A stretch of 64,000 bases of DNA from positions 2,798,680 through 2,862,679 of the forward strand of contig OZ037767.1 in assembly GCA_964035545.1 (NCBI GenBank), written 5' to 3'. Origin of the DNA: Bugula neritina (Eukaryota; Bryozoa; Gymnolaemata; Cheilostomatida; Bugulidae). The position numbers and the translations under genes were made by a program. Under the pieces are notes generated by a model. The model was not told the origin of the DNA. It searched no databases and saw only the letters and a program-made list of their open reading frames with translations. This document shows, one piece after another, positions 52,641-64,000 of the stretch. Numbering within the stretch: position 1 is the stretch's first letter; each line of letters opens with the position of its first letter.

Positions 52641-52708
52641 ATTTTGCACATCATGACATTTCTATACTGATCTGTAATATCTCCCAATGCATCATCTAGT
52701 TTTTAGAC

Positions 52709-52714
52709 AATAAA
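52709..52714 (+). other. Polyadenylation signal of the secreted peptide gene
   Basis: AATAAA 69 nt after the stop codon, in the expected orientation and at a normal distance for a short transcript. Confidence 0.6.
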
Positions 52715-53218
52715 ACATTTGATGTACCTAATTAAAAACTCAAGTGCGTTTTTTATCAAGAAACAGTTTTAATCAGGTTCACAATATAAGTATAAATTAC
52801 AACATGTTTTTGAAAGAAGTTATAATCTTTCGTGATTTAGATGTCATTGATGAGCTACACAAACACACATATAAACATATACAGAGCTTTTTGGGTCCAG
52901 ATGGTAAAACTGTTAATGGCGTAAGCTGGTTCTCTGACTAAGAAGGTATTCAGAGACAGGCTATGCATACTCCAGTTTCTTATTTCAATTTAGTTTGAGA
53001 ATTGGTCATACGTGGTAATTACCTCCCCCTTGCTACACAAAATATTTGAAAGCTCAACTGCCATAGGAAACAATAAATTTTCTGAAAACTCTGTCAACAT
53101 ATTGAATCAGAAGTAGAGAATATTAAACAAACAATTCCCAAACATATTCACACTTTGCCATCATTTTTAAGCTTAACTGCACAGTCTGCTGATTCAAGAC
53201 AAATCTAGACTTTGAATG

Positions 53219-53945
<727 letters not shown>

Positions 53946-55679
53946 TGTTAAGTGTGACTAACTCATACTCGTCACCTCAGCGCTCTCTGCTTTAAAAAGA
54001 GCTGCCAAGTGATGAAACTCTTGAACTCCATGACAGAACAGCCTGAATACTTGAAGGTTTTGTGTTAATCACGTGACTCAGTCAATTGTTAGAAGCTAGA
54101 CACTAGAGTTCATGTCAAAGTTTTACAGAACATTGGCTCAAATTTAGAATGCTAAATTAAAAAACTTTTGGATCAAAACGTCATTATATTGATGCTTAAA
54201 AAGAATTACATAAAATTTTAAACTCCAGACTGGTGACCAAAATTCAAAGTAAAATAAATAACAATTGCTTGAAAAATTAAATAAATATAGCTGGACTGAG
54301 TGAAGATATGATTGGCTGAAGCTCGGTTTCTAGGTAATTCGGTGTTCTTAGAAACTCTTACTGTAACTACCTGTAAATGTAATCAAAAGAATACCATTAG
54401 TCTTAAGTCTAACTGAGCATATTTTTTTCAGATAAAATTGCAAAAAACCCAATAAAAGTAAAAACTAACTCTTTTAGGTAACTTCTACAATTTTGGTATT
54501 TCTAAGAGTGTGCTACTTCATGCAATGAATTAATGCTAAATCTTATTCAGCATGTCGTTAGACTATCTTGTCAAGCACAAAACTCTTAACACACTTCATA
54601 AAAGAAGGCTAGGATATAAAATGTTGTACTCTTTAGTGCAAAGCTAACAGGTGGCACGAATTTCTGTTACAAAATGAAGATATATATTTTGACATAGAAT
54701 TAAATAATTAGCAAACTGTATAATTGTAATATAAAGCATTACTATAAAACTGAATTGACAAGTCAATAAAGATGCTTGTTTAAAGTTTAGACTAAGTGCT
54801 TACTGAAATTGTAGAGGCTCTGGTAGTAGTAGAAGTAGTTGTAGTAGTTGTAGTAGTAGTAGTAGGTATTATTTTTGCTAAAACATAATTTCATTTTAAT
54901 GTTATTCAAAAATATGACCAATGTTTAATTATATTTGAATATAATTCTAAGTGAAAAGGTAGGTGCAAAATATTACAGCTCTTGGTATGAATAAAAGCAA
55001 TTATAAATTATGTTATTTCAAATATTTTCAATTGTTAAAATAAAACCAATTAGTTGACTACAGTCACCACTATTTATGCTGCAACAGAATCAGTATTGGT
55101 ATTTACTCTTTCCTTTATCAATCTTGACACTTTGAGTGAAATATGTTGATATTTCACATATTTCATGTGAAATATTTCATGTTTCACAAATATGTAAAGT
55201 ATGTTGCAAACAGCTAATGGGTGTTAAAACTGAGTACTTTATGAGATTTCAGTCTTTAATTTAAATATGACGAGCTCGCACCGACATTTTATTCCGTCAC
55301 CTAAATTTGCAAGCCTAAAATTCAGGTTTGAAAATGTCGAATTTTATTTTTAGGAGAATATTTGTTAAAACTCTGAATCAACCCGGTTGGTTCCATGCAA
55401 AAACCACAAACTTTTACAACTATCTACACTAAAAGAATGTATTCTTTGATTTAGCTTTCTTTCAAGTAAATATTATTTACAATATTCAAACCTTTCAACA
55501 ATTGACTAATTTGCCTTCTTATTCTAATTGCAACTATTATTGTTAGTGATAACTTTAAACACCTATATTTTCTCACCACCTAACAGCAATATTTTAAAAG
55601 TGGATCATACTTATTTTTTACTTGAGCCTTTTCTTAAAAGTTTTAGTAGAGCTTCAAATAAATTTTAAAAAAGCCAAAC
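53946..55679. other. Non-coding stretch
   Basis: AT-rich with a short TAG/TTG microsatellite (54826-54868) and a TTTCACATATTTCATG-type palindromic patch (about 55143-55192). No gene seen. Confidence 0.6.
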
Positions 55680-57022
55680 TCATACGTTTGTACATTTATC
55701 AAGGCAGAGATTCAAGAAACTGATGGCCTTACTTGAATATTTTAGTTCGTAGAGGACCTTCGTAGTCACAATGAAAACTGAAGAGACTCCTTTTTTTGTA
55801 AAGAAGTTTTTGATATCATATACTTTACAAGTATCAATTTCTTCTGACACTAGCGTGGTATCTTCAGTGGAATGTGGGACGCACACAGAAGATACCCGGG
55901 AGTTAATCAAGTCCACCAGTCTAAGAACATTGTTTCCATGGTCAGCTATGAGTATGAGATTGTCATTTAAAAATATTAGATGCCGGGGGTGATTTACCGC
56001 GACTACAGAAAAGTCCCCATCATTATGTCCAGACGTAAAAGATAATACAGCCTCAGGCGCATGCGCCCACCCTGCTTTAATTCTATAGATCCCGGAGTTT
56101 GTTGTCACGTAAAGATACGACTTAGAAGTATCACGGGCAATACCATTTACATCCTGGTCCCACTTTAGCAGCGTTGTCAAAACCCAATGATTATTAACCA
56201 AATGAATAAGTCTCACAGCACGATTTCCATTGTCGTAGAACACTACCTCTGTTTTACTGTATTTAATCAAGCCAACAGGGTTGCGCATGTTACCAAATGT
56301 GACCCAGCCATTTCGAAAGCCGCAAAAGTCACAGTAACCAGCCACCCAATCCAGATACTTCGTTTGTAGGTTGAGTTTGATAATGCAGCAGTTGGTGTAA
56401 TCAGAAAACCAGATTTCGTGATATCTGTTTGGGGATTGTATCATACCGGTGACCAGTCCAAAGTCCGCGTGACCCCCTTTGCCGGGTCTGCCTTTACCTA
56501 CTCCTATTGCCGCACCAGCTCGTTGCTGAAAGTTAGTGAAATCAAAAGTTGTGTAGATGGCGTAGCCAAGTGTGGCCACGTATTTCTCAGGAGTTCTGAC
56601 ATCTGGGATCATCCATCGAGCTGGGACTCGGTAACCATTGTATTCTATTGTCTTGTTTATTGCAAATATCTGCTTTACACTGTCAAACTCGTACCTAAAA
56701 CAGTAGGAATGTAAAACGTTTGTCTCCTAAATGTTGTGTGCCAAATGCTTAGTTTGAACTTTTGGAAAGATCTTCCTGTAAGACAGCTTACTAAAGAGTG
56801 GGTACTTTTTCTGTTTACTGTCAAAACTAAAGTATTGGCCGGATACTGTGATATAAAGCAATTATTTTGTATATGTAGGTATAGCATATACGCCCTACGC
56901 AGGTGTATCACTTTAAGCTGCTAGAATAAAGAGAAACCATGTTTATAAACGTACCTTAAACCACTTTCAATTGCTTTATTATGAATAACATATCCATAAG
57001 TTGCACCTAACATGTACACCAT
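55680..57022 (-). CDS. NHL-repeat (beta-propeller) protein, 3' part, at least 360 aa
   Basis: Exons 57022-56955 and 56694-55680 join in phase 2 (GGT TTA AG|G TAC GAG, reading ESGLRYEFDSVKQ) and give 360 residues to TGA. The large exon holds NHL-type blades. One has AGYCDFCGFRNG followed by MRNPVGLI, then VVFYDNGNRAVRLIHL. A later blade has HPRHLIFLNDNLILIADHGN followed by NVLRLVDL, the classic P-x-G-[IL]...[AV]D-x-G-N-x-x-[IVL]-R pattern. Intervening segments (GIARDTSKSYLYVTTNSGIY) fit a closed propeller. It is likely a protein- or ligand-binding scaffold. The exon beginning ATG at 57022 follows an AG acceptor and has no signal peptide, so upstream exons may be missing. The C-terminus is cysteine-containing (LNLCLDKCTNV). 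Which NHL family it belongs to is not recognisable. Confidence 0.72.
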
Positions 57023-58403
57023 CTAAAACAATAAGCTACATTAGCAATATATGTTGTGAAAAAATGCATTTTTATTGCAGAAGTCTCTCTTCTAGTTCAA
57101 GGTCAAATTTTTGGCTCTGTTTTCCTACAAAAACTCAATTGTGGAAATACCCAGATTCATATAGCAAAGCTAAGTTAACTCTAGATTCAACCAGCTACAA
57201 ATTCTAAGGAAAGGGGTCATCATTTCCATTCAATAAGTCAATAAATTTGGGAAAATCAACTTAAGTGGTTGCCTTTGGTTGTTGCCGATATATTTTAAGC
57301 TTGGCAAGAGCATTTTATTTTAAATTAATAAAGAACTTATTTAATGTAAATTGGTTTACACAGCAGAAATTTTAGAAACATATTTTACAGCTTCAACTAA
57401 ATTCATTCAAAATTGCTAAACAATAAATTATCAATTACAACACAGAAAGCTAATGAATGTAGGTATGCTTTGCCGTTTACTTTCCGCTTGTTTCATATAA
57501 ATATTTATTACTTACATTTAATAAAATGTTCAGTATGGACATTTTCTACAACTTGCTTTTCATCAGTCAAAAACAAATAATTTCATAAGAAATCTCAACA
57601 AACCCACATACAAAGCATTCCTGAAATTGTTTTCATTCAACAGCAAAAATGACGCTTGCAGTAGCTGTAGTGATTATAATCCACATTCAACCTATGCAGA
57701 CATTTACGAGTTCTGAGCATCAATGGTTGATATTTCATCATTTATCAAGTTCTCTTTTGATGAGATTTAAATTAATAAATTGCATAATTTTAACATACAA
57801 GAGCCTCCATGTTGTTTGTTTGAGTATCTTTAACCCAGAACATGGCTGGTTCATGAATTAGTGTTTCGACAAAACAAAAAATGTGGATATTTAAGAAAAT
57901 AAAACCATTTTGAAAATTGTTTGGCTGCATTTCACGGGACTAAATGGTTTTAGTTATAAGGTATTCCTCCCTCGTTACTAAACTGATATTAGTTAGCATA
58001 AACTTGGCAGAAACAGTTTAGTGAACAGTCTATATATTTAATCTAGAAAAGAACAAAAAATTTCATAATATATATAAAAACACAACCAAACCAGTGTAGC
58101 AATGTAAAACAGCATCTCTACATACAAAAATAGTTGGCACCAAGAATTACAGACTTTAGAAAGATATGTAATAAATGTACATCCATAAACATGAATAACA
58201 ATTTCCTATGAGATCGAAATATATTTTTGATGTGCTTAAAAGTAAAAATCAGAGTAGAAAATGAAATAACATAAAACTTGTATTAGAGATGAGGATGGTG
58301 AATGGGTAAGAGGATAGAAGGAGTGTAACGAACCCCCTAAATATAAAGGGGTGACAATTAACTATAGGAGGTATGGGATAGTTGTTGAGGTACGTCACGG
58401 TGT
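57023..58403. other. Spacer between the NHL gene and MTR
   Basis: This would contain any upstream exons of the NHL gene and the 3' UTR of MTR. I could not identify either end. A minus-strand ATTAAA (58042-58037) is a weak candidate signal for MTR polyadenylation. Confidence 0.4.
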
Positions 58404-61400
58404 CTAAGTAGTTGTATCACATATAGTCGACAGCCATCTTTGAATGTTCTCTACAGTCTCACCTTTTCTCTCGGCATAATCCATCAACTGAAATCAGTAG
58501 AAAAGCAGTTTATTATGTCAGGAGGCTCCCCTAAAGTGCATTCTTGGTTTTGTTATATCAGGTTTCAACTTTAACAAACAAATTACAACTCACAAATAAC
58601 CGCCAAGTTATCCCGGATACATCTCGACTTTCCGGCAGTTAAAATAACACTTATTTATTGGCAGATTCAGAGTTTATGAAATGTTCACATAAATATGTGT
58701 AGCCAAAAGTAAACAAACGCAGGTAAGCCTAGCATTACCTGCCTAAAAGCTCGGACTAGGACTGTGCTGTGCATATCATTGTGATTGCGTAGTTTATTTA
58801 AGAGTTATCAGAGAGGAGACGACAACTATAACCTTAAAGCAAGGCTGACTAGTTATATTATTGCTGCATGAGAAAACCTTACAACTACCCAATAAACACA
58901 TTTTCGGAAATGTTGGACCCAAGTTTCATAATAAATTTATGTCTTCAACAATTTCACTGTTTGAGCTCACCTGCTGCCTACATTGTGTTTATCATTCGGC
59001 AGCATCAGATTAACAACATGTTAGTCACAAAGGAGGTTTGAAAGTTTAAAACACAGACTATAGGTACTAGTGAATGAGAAAACATAATTATGATAAAGAT
59101 ACCCTGCCAAAGACACTAGAAGTCAAAGTGACTGTCCAATAAGATATTAAAACAACTCTTTTCCGACCTACAGTACAAAGGGGCCAGTAACATGGGGTGA
59201 TATTGCTTTAATAAGAAATGAGCTAGCTCCAACAGGTGGTGAAACATTTAACCCTATTTATAGAAGCAATTTAATATATATCTTATATATTATATCTTAT
59301 TTATTATTACATAATATTTCCGAACCATCCCCACCTGAAGTGCTACTATCAGGTTATCAAAAACTAATGAATTTAATTACAGACATGACTATATGCACCA
59401 GGTGCACTATAAAACTGATGTACAGTAGATGGACATACAATACCAAAGCTGTATTTGAGATACAGTCCAAAATATTTCTGCAAAGTTTAATACTAAATAA
59501 ATGTAATAAAGTGAATTCAGCCTCTAACATTCAGCATTCACATCAGAATTACCATCTCTAATGGTCATAATGCATATACTGTACCATCTCTAATGGTCAT
59601 AATGCATGTACCATACCATCTCTAATGGTGATAATGCATATACCATACCATCTCTAATGGTGATAATGCATATACCATACCATCTCTAATGGTGATAATG
59701 CATATACCATACCATCTCTAATGGTGATAATGCATATACCATACCATCTCTAATGGTGATAATTCATATACCATACCATCTCTAATGGTGATAATGCATA
59801 TACCATACCATCTCTAATGGTGATAATGCATATACCATACCATCTCTAATGGTGATAATGCATATACCATACCATCTCTAATGGTGATAATGCATATACC
59901 ATACCATCTCTAATGGTGATAATGCATATACCATACCATCTCTAATGGTGATAATGCATATACCATACCATCTCTAATGGTGATAATGCATATACCATAC
60001 CATCTCTAATGGTGATAATGCATATACCATACCATCTCTAATGGTCATAATGCATATACCATACCATCTCTAATGGTGATAATGCATATATCGTACCATC
60101 TCTAATGGTCATAATGCATATGTCGTGTCATTTCTAGTAATGATGATACACACATCACTTATAAAGTAGAAAAACCAACTGATGAAAAGGTAAGAAACGT
60201 TGTTACAACAGCACTTGCTACATTGGATACTAAGCGCCATGTTGTGAGCACAACTCCTAGTTAGATACTGAGCAATATGGCGTGAAAACAACTCCAATAT
60301 TAAATACTGAGTGATACGTTGTGAGCACAACTTCGGATTACCCTACACACGGCTACCCACCTGCTCATTGTTGATCTTGCCAACAGAGAAATAGTAAGAC
60401 TTGGGGTGAGCAAAGTAGATGCCGGACACAGCTGCAGCGGGCTGCATTGCTAGAGACTCGCTCAGCGTTATGCCGATATCATCAGGGGAGAGCAACTTCC
60501 ATATTGTAAGTTTCTCGGTGTGATCCGGCTGAGACGGGTAACCAGGAGCTGGTCTAATGCCCTAAAGAAGAACATTGAGAGTTAAGTAGTGTGACTTGAG
60601 ACTATACATCGGCTACACGGCGTCATTAGACGCTGGTGTGAAGACACATGTGCTGAGGCTGTACAAACATGTCTCGTATCAAGTCTACCGCCCACCTGGT
60701 ATTTTATTTTGTGGGTGTCAGAAGGTGCCATCTCCTCAGTCTTGTCATATCCCCAGAACTCTGTCCGTACCTGTACGTGGAGCAGCTCTGCATACGCCTA
60801 CAAGCATGTAGTAAGTAGTGTACTTACACTGCATATGTTGTATATATAATACAACTTACTTCCACTGTATTTATAACATAACCTACTTCTACTGTACATA
60901 TAACATAACTTACTTCCACTGTATATATAATACAACTTACTTCCACTGTATATATAATATAACTTACTTCTACTGTATATATAATATAACTTACTTCCAC
61001 TGTATATATAATATAACTTACTTCCACTGTATATATAATATAACTTACTTCTACTGTATATATAATATAACTTACTTCCACTGTATATATAATATAACCC
61101 ACATCTACTGTATATAATACAACTTACTTCCACTGTATATATAATACAACTTACTTCCCCTGTATATAATAACACTCACCTCGGCCAGTCTGTCAGCCAG
61201 AGCCTTCACCATGATACTAGAGTAGTCGTCATTCTCCAACTCATACGACTTACACATAGCCTCAGCTCCCAGAACCCCCACAGCAAACATCCCGATGTAG
61301 TCAACCAGCCCAGACTCTGCGGGAGCCACAAAGTCCGAGATACAAGGAAAGTACTTCTGGTCAGACCTCACCATCTACAGGAACATATAACAGTGTCTAG

Positions 61401-64000
61401 AAAACCACAGAAAGATAGAGATATGCAGAGAAAAAGAGTGGGGTGCAAATAATAAAAAACAAACATAATTGCAAACTGCATATTGTCTCTATGCTTGTCC
61501 CAATTAGGGAAAAGAGTAAAAAACAAGCACATGACAGTGTCTCAAGCACTTAGCTGTGTGTCAAGCACATTTCAGTGTGTCAAGCACATGACAGGGTTTC
61601 AAACACATAGCTGTGTGTCAAGCACATAGCAGGGTTTCAAACACATAGCTGTGTGTCAAGCACATAGCAGGGTGTCAAGCACATAGCTGTGTGTCAAGCA
61701 CATAGCAGGGTGTCAAGCACCTAGCAGTGTGTCAAGCACATAGCTGTGTGTCAAGCACATAGCAGGGTGTCAAGCACCTAGCAGTGTGTCAAGCACATAG
61801 CTGTGTGTCAAGCACATAGCAGTGTGTCAAGCACATAGCAGTGTGTCAAGCACATAGCAGGGTGTTAAGCATATAGCAGTGCGTCACGACAGTGCTCAGA
61901 ACCAATAGTAACTAAAATGACACAACACACCTGCTGTCTCAGACCATACAGTGTCGCCAGGTTGTTTCCCGTCTCATCAAAGACAGCGATGTCATCCCCT
62001 ACAGACTGAGCCTGGTAGAAACCCAGAGAACCAACAACTTTGAACTTGTTGGCTGCTTTTATCTCTTTCAGCAAGCGCTGGGCATCAGAGAAGACGGCTT
62101 TAGCCTCTTCACCTAAGAGAGCACAAAACTGGTTTCATCATTTGTCTAATATGCTGTACTTCCGAGCTGCTACTAAATAGAGTAAAATGTTAACTGAAAA
62201 CAAGCACCGGATGAGTAATCTAACTAACTATCATAATAACCATCAATGTAAACAATTTTATATCATACCATTGCATCTCATAACATATACCTTAACAATG
62301 CATACCGTATCATATACTATATCATATAATATGTCATTACATATCATATCACAAGGAAAGACATGAAGCAAACACCATACAGCAACAAGCTATATAAATT
62401 AAAGAAGCTTTGAAATACACACCAACTGTAGCATCGTTGAATATTTTAGGATACCCTCTGTTGGGGTATTTCCCCCGCAACTGCCACACATCAAAGAACG
62501 GTTTCCAATCAATATACTTGATGACATCGTCTAAACTAACGTCTAAGAAATGTCGGCGACCAATAAAAGTTGGTGTAACTACAATCAATGACATCATTTC
62601 CTACTGAAGAAAGTGATCTTGTAATGCAGAAATTGAATAAATTTGACATGATTTTCATGCATTTTTTTGTTAACGCAGCGTTTATAAGCTGCAAGGTTGT
62701 TGCAAGGTACTAATTTGTTGTGACACCCACCAAGCAGGATTTGTCACTACATGCTGCGACAAATCATAGCTTAGAAACAAATAAATTTAAAGTTAGTGGA
62801 CACAATGTCTTTATGTTATAAAAGAAACAGATGGTCTGATTTATGTAAATTATATATTTTATTGTTATGTATCTACTAGAGGGGTTTGTTATTCTACTAG
62901 ACAAGTGGGAGAGATCCACATCTACTAGAAAGAAACATACCAGTACCAGGGTACTCTGACCAATCAATATGAAACTTCTTGTCACGAGCCTGTCCAAGAG
63001 TCAAGAATTTCCTGTCCTGTGAATACATATTATAAACACAATAGACCTAACACACCAGTTGAGGTTTGTTTTAATCCAGTCTTATGCTCACCTAACATTC
63101 TAATGACTGTGTTTATATATATAAACTTGAATTAACTTAGAATTCAACAATGATCTACACATATACTTACTCTTAAGGTGTCATAGTGGTCTACGCGTAT
63201 GTCTTCATACTCCTCCTTGATATCTTCAGTGTAGTCCTCTCTGTTGCTAGACTGGTCCATCAGAGCAGAGCACTGTAGAGGCCAAATGCATTTATTGATG
63301 ACAAACATAAGACAACTCCATATAAAAACACTACACAATACTGTCAACAACATGTAAGGGTCAAATAATTCAATATATTATTATTAGAATATGAAAATAG
63401 AACACAATAATATATTACATACATTGTTATTACACATTAAATACACATTGATTATAAAATTTCGTAAGTTTTCCAATACTGTGAGAGGTTGAGACAAAAC
63501 AGATACCTAAAGTAAATAAATGAAATCCAGTAAAAATTATATACTAAATAATAATACTAATACTAAAACATTGTATTGAGGTAATCTATTACACATAATA
63601 CAATATAATAAATAATATAACATACAGTATACGGTAAAAATTAGAAGTGCAAAGTTTACATATTCAACATAATACAATCATATGGGAACTTTATTACTTA
63701 CTGTTATTCTTTAGTATATTTGAATAAAACCTGTTGGAAGAACTTCAAAACTTTGCTAACGAAACTACAGATGTGTACACTTACACTCAGAAGCACAGAG
63801 CCAGATTAATTAAAATACAAGTTGTAAGACAAGATTATAAGACTGCAGTGAAAACTTCTAATTTACTTACAACCACTACACTCTTTGAGGCATCTAGCAC
63901 GTGTATCGTAGGAGAGGAATAATGGGGAGCTATTTTCACAGCGGTGTGAGCTTTAGAAGTTGTGGCGCCCCCTATGAGCAGAGGAATCGTCATTCCTTGT
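58404..64000 (-). CDS. MTR: Methionine synthase, cobalamin-dependent (5-methyltetrahydrofolate-homocysteine methyltransferase), C-terminal 408 aa, partial
   Basis: Cytosolic enzyme remethylating homocysteine with methyl-cobalamin. Exons on the minus strand in order: >64000-63871, 63272-63171, 63016-62941, 62578-62423, 62112-61931, 61374-61180, 60797-60696, 60561-60361, 58487-58404 (TAG 58406-58404). All phases agree. The first visible exon ([30 protein letters not shown]) is the end of the cobalamin-binding domain. [15 protein letters not shown] starts the linker to the activation domain. [25 protein letters not shown] and [19 protein letters not shown] (the AdoMet-binding R-P-A-P-G-Y segment) are the reductive activation domain. 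The end is short and charged, as in vertebrates. The homocysteine, folate and cap domains lie beyond the right edge. A fragment of exon 60561-60361 has a decayed copy at 49.7 kb. Confidence 0.96.
59550..60125. repeat. 32-bp minisatellite in the last MTR intron, about 18 copies
   Basis: Units of ACCATCTCTAATGGTGATAA plus TGCATATACCAT, nearly identical in the centre and diverging at both ends (GGTCATAA variants). CCATCTCTAATGG contains a short inverted repeat (CCAT...ATGG). Confidence 0.95.
60835..61172. repeat. 27-bp minisatellite in MTR intron, bearing splice-site-like motifs
   Basis: About 12 units of AACTTACTTCCACTGTATAT plus ATAATAT. On the minus (coding) strand each unit contains TATATACAG followed a few bases later by GAAGTAAGT, i.e. 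an acceptor-like and a donor-like sequence. The array starts just after the donor of exon 61374-61180. Confidence 0.94.
61535..61872. repeat. 19-bp minisatellite in MTR intron, about 17 copies
   Basis: Units CAAGCACATAGCAGTGTGT with variants CTGTGTGT, CAGGGTGT and CCTAG. The variants alternate in a roughly two- to four-unit higher-order pattern. Confidence 0.93.
63273..63870. other. MTR intron near the right edge
   Basis: AT-rich intron between the first two visible MTR exons. It contains short AATA/TAATAC repeats (63370-63620) and no gene. Confidence 0.7.

Noticed and set aside
52744-52941. Plus-strand frame just after the secreted peptide gene
   Set aside because: No ATG at the frame start and the polyadenylation signal of the peptide gene lies before it. 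The sequence (DLDVIDELHKHTYKH) matches nothing I recognise.
57640-57750. Minus-strand 33-codon frame ending SYCKRHFCC
   Set aside because: The cysteine-rich end is suggestive, but there is no signal peptide, no upstream exon and no agreement with the 52.2-kb peptide pattern.
57649-57861. Plus-strand frame starting MTLAVAVVIIIHIQP, signal-peptide-like
   Set aside because: No cysteine-rich or other mature region follows, no splice site continues it, and hydrophobic starts arise by chance in AT-rich DNA.
60596-60811. Plus-strand frame overlapping the MTR exon 60797-60696
   Set aside because: Antisense shadow of a real MTR exon ([10 protein letters not shown] on the minus strand).

Overview
The window is nuclear DNA of an animal. 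It is AT-rich and gene-sparse, with genes split into many short exons by GT-AG introns and with dozens of tandem repeat arrays. The proteins I could rebuild by splicing (XRN2, an NK2.1-class homeobox protein, methionine synthase, a galactose-3-O-sulfotransferase) are bilaterian. The mix with secreted orphan-type genes suggests a marine invertebrate, perhaps a lophotrochozoan. I cannot name the species from sequence alone.

Layout. 1-7.2 kb: mostly non-coding, with two possible isolated minus-strand exons (575-779, resembling the last exon of an SLC5-type symporter; 2481-2576, a possible first exon), a 21-bp minisatellite and AT-rich simple repeats. 7.2-10.9 kb (+): a 7-exon galactose-3-O-sulfotransferase. 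12.1-31.9 kb (+): a complete 25-exon XRN2 (nuclear 5'-3' exoribonuclease, 983 aa), whose introns hold most of the minisatellites and one 7.2-kb intron. 39.4-43.6 kb (-): a two-exon NK2.1-type homeobox gene, tail-to-tail with XRN2. 49.7 kb (-): a 69-bp decayed copy of a methionine synthase exon. 52.2-52.6 kb (+): a two-exon gene for a 65-aa secreted peptide with a C-x3-C...G-x-C-x-C pattern, lying between a long TA array and a 0.7-kb TG array. 55.7-57.0 kb (-): an NHL-repeat beta-propeller protein whose 5' end is unresolved. 58.4-64.0 kb (-): the last nine exons of cobalamin-dependent methionine synthase (MTR), running off the right edge.

These genes do not form a functional pathway. The meaningful neighbourhood is XRN2 next to NK2.1. 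The same pair is adjacent in vertebrates (XRN2 beside NKX2-4/NKX2-2 on human chromosome 20), which suggests old synteny held together by regulatory DNA. The least expected gene is the small cysteine-rich secreted peptide at 52.2 kb. The least expected structural feature is the way minisatellite units supply or mimic splice sites beside XRN2 and MTR exons.

All exon boundaries were read by eye from splice consensus, reading-frame phase and remembered family sequence. No search or alignment program was run.
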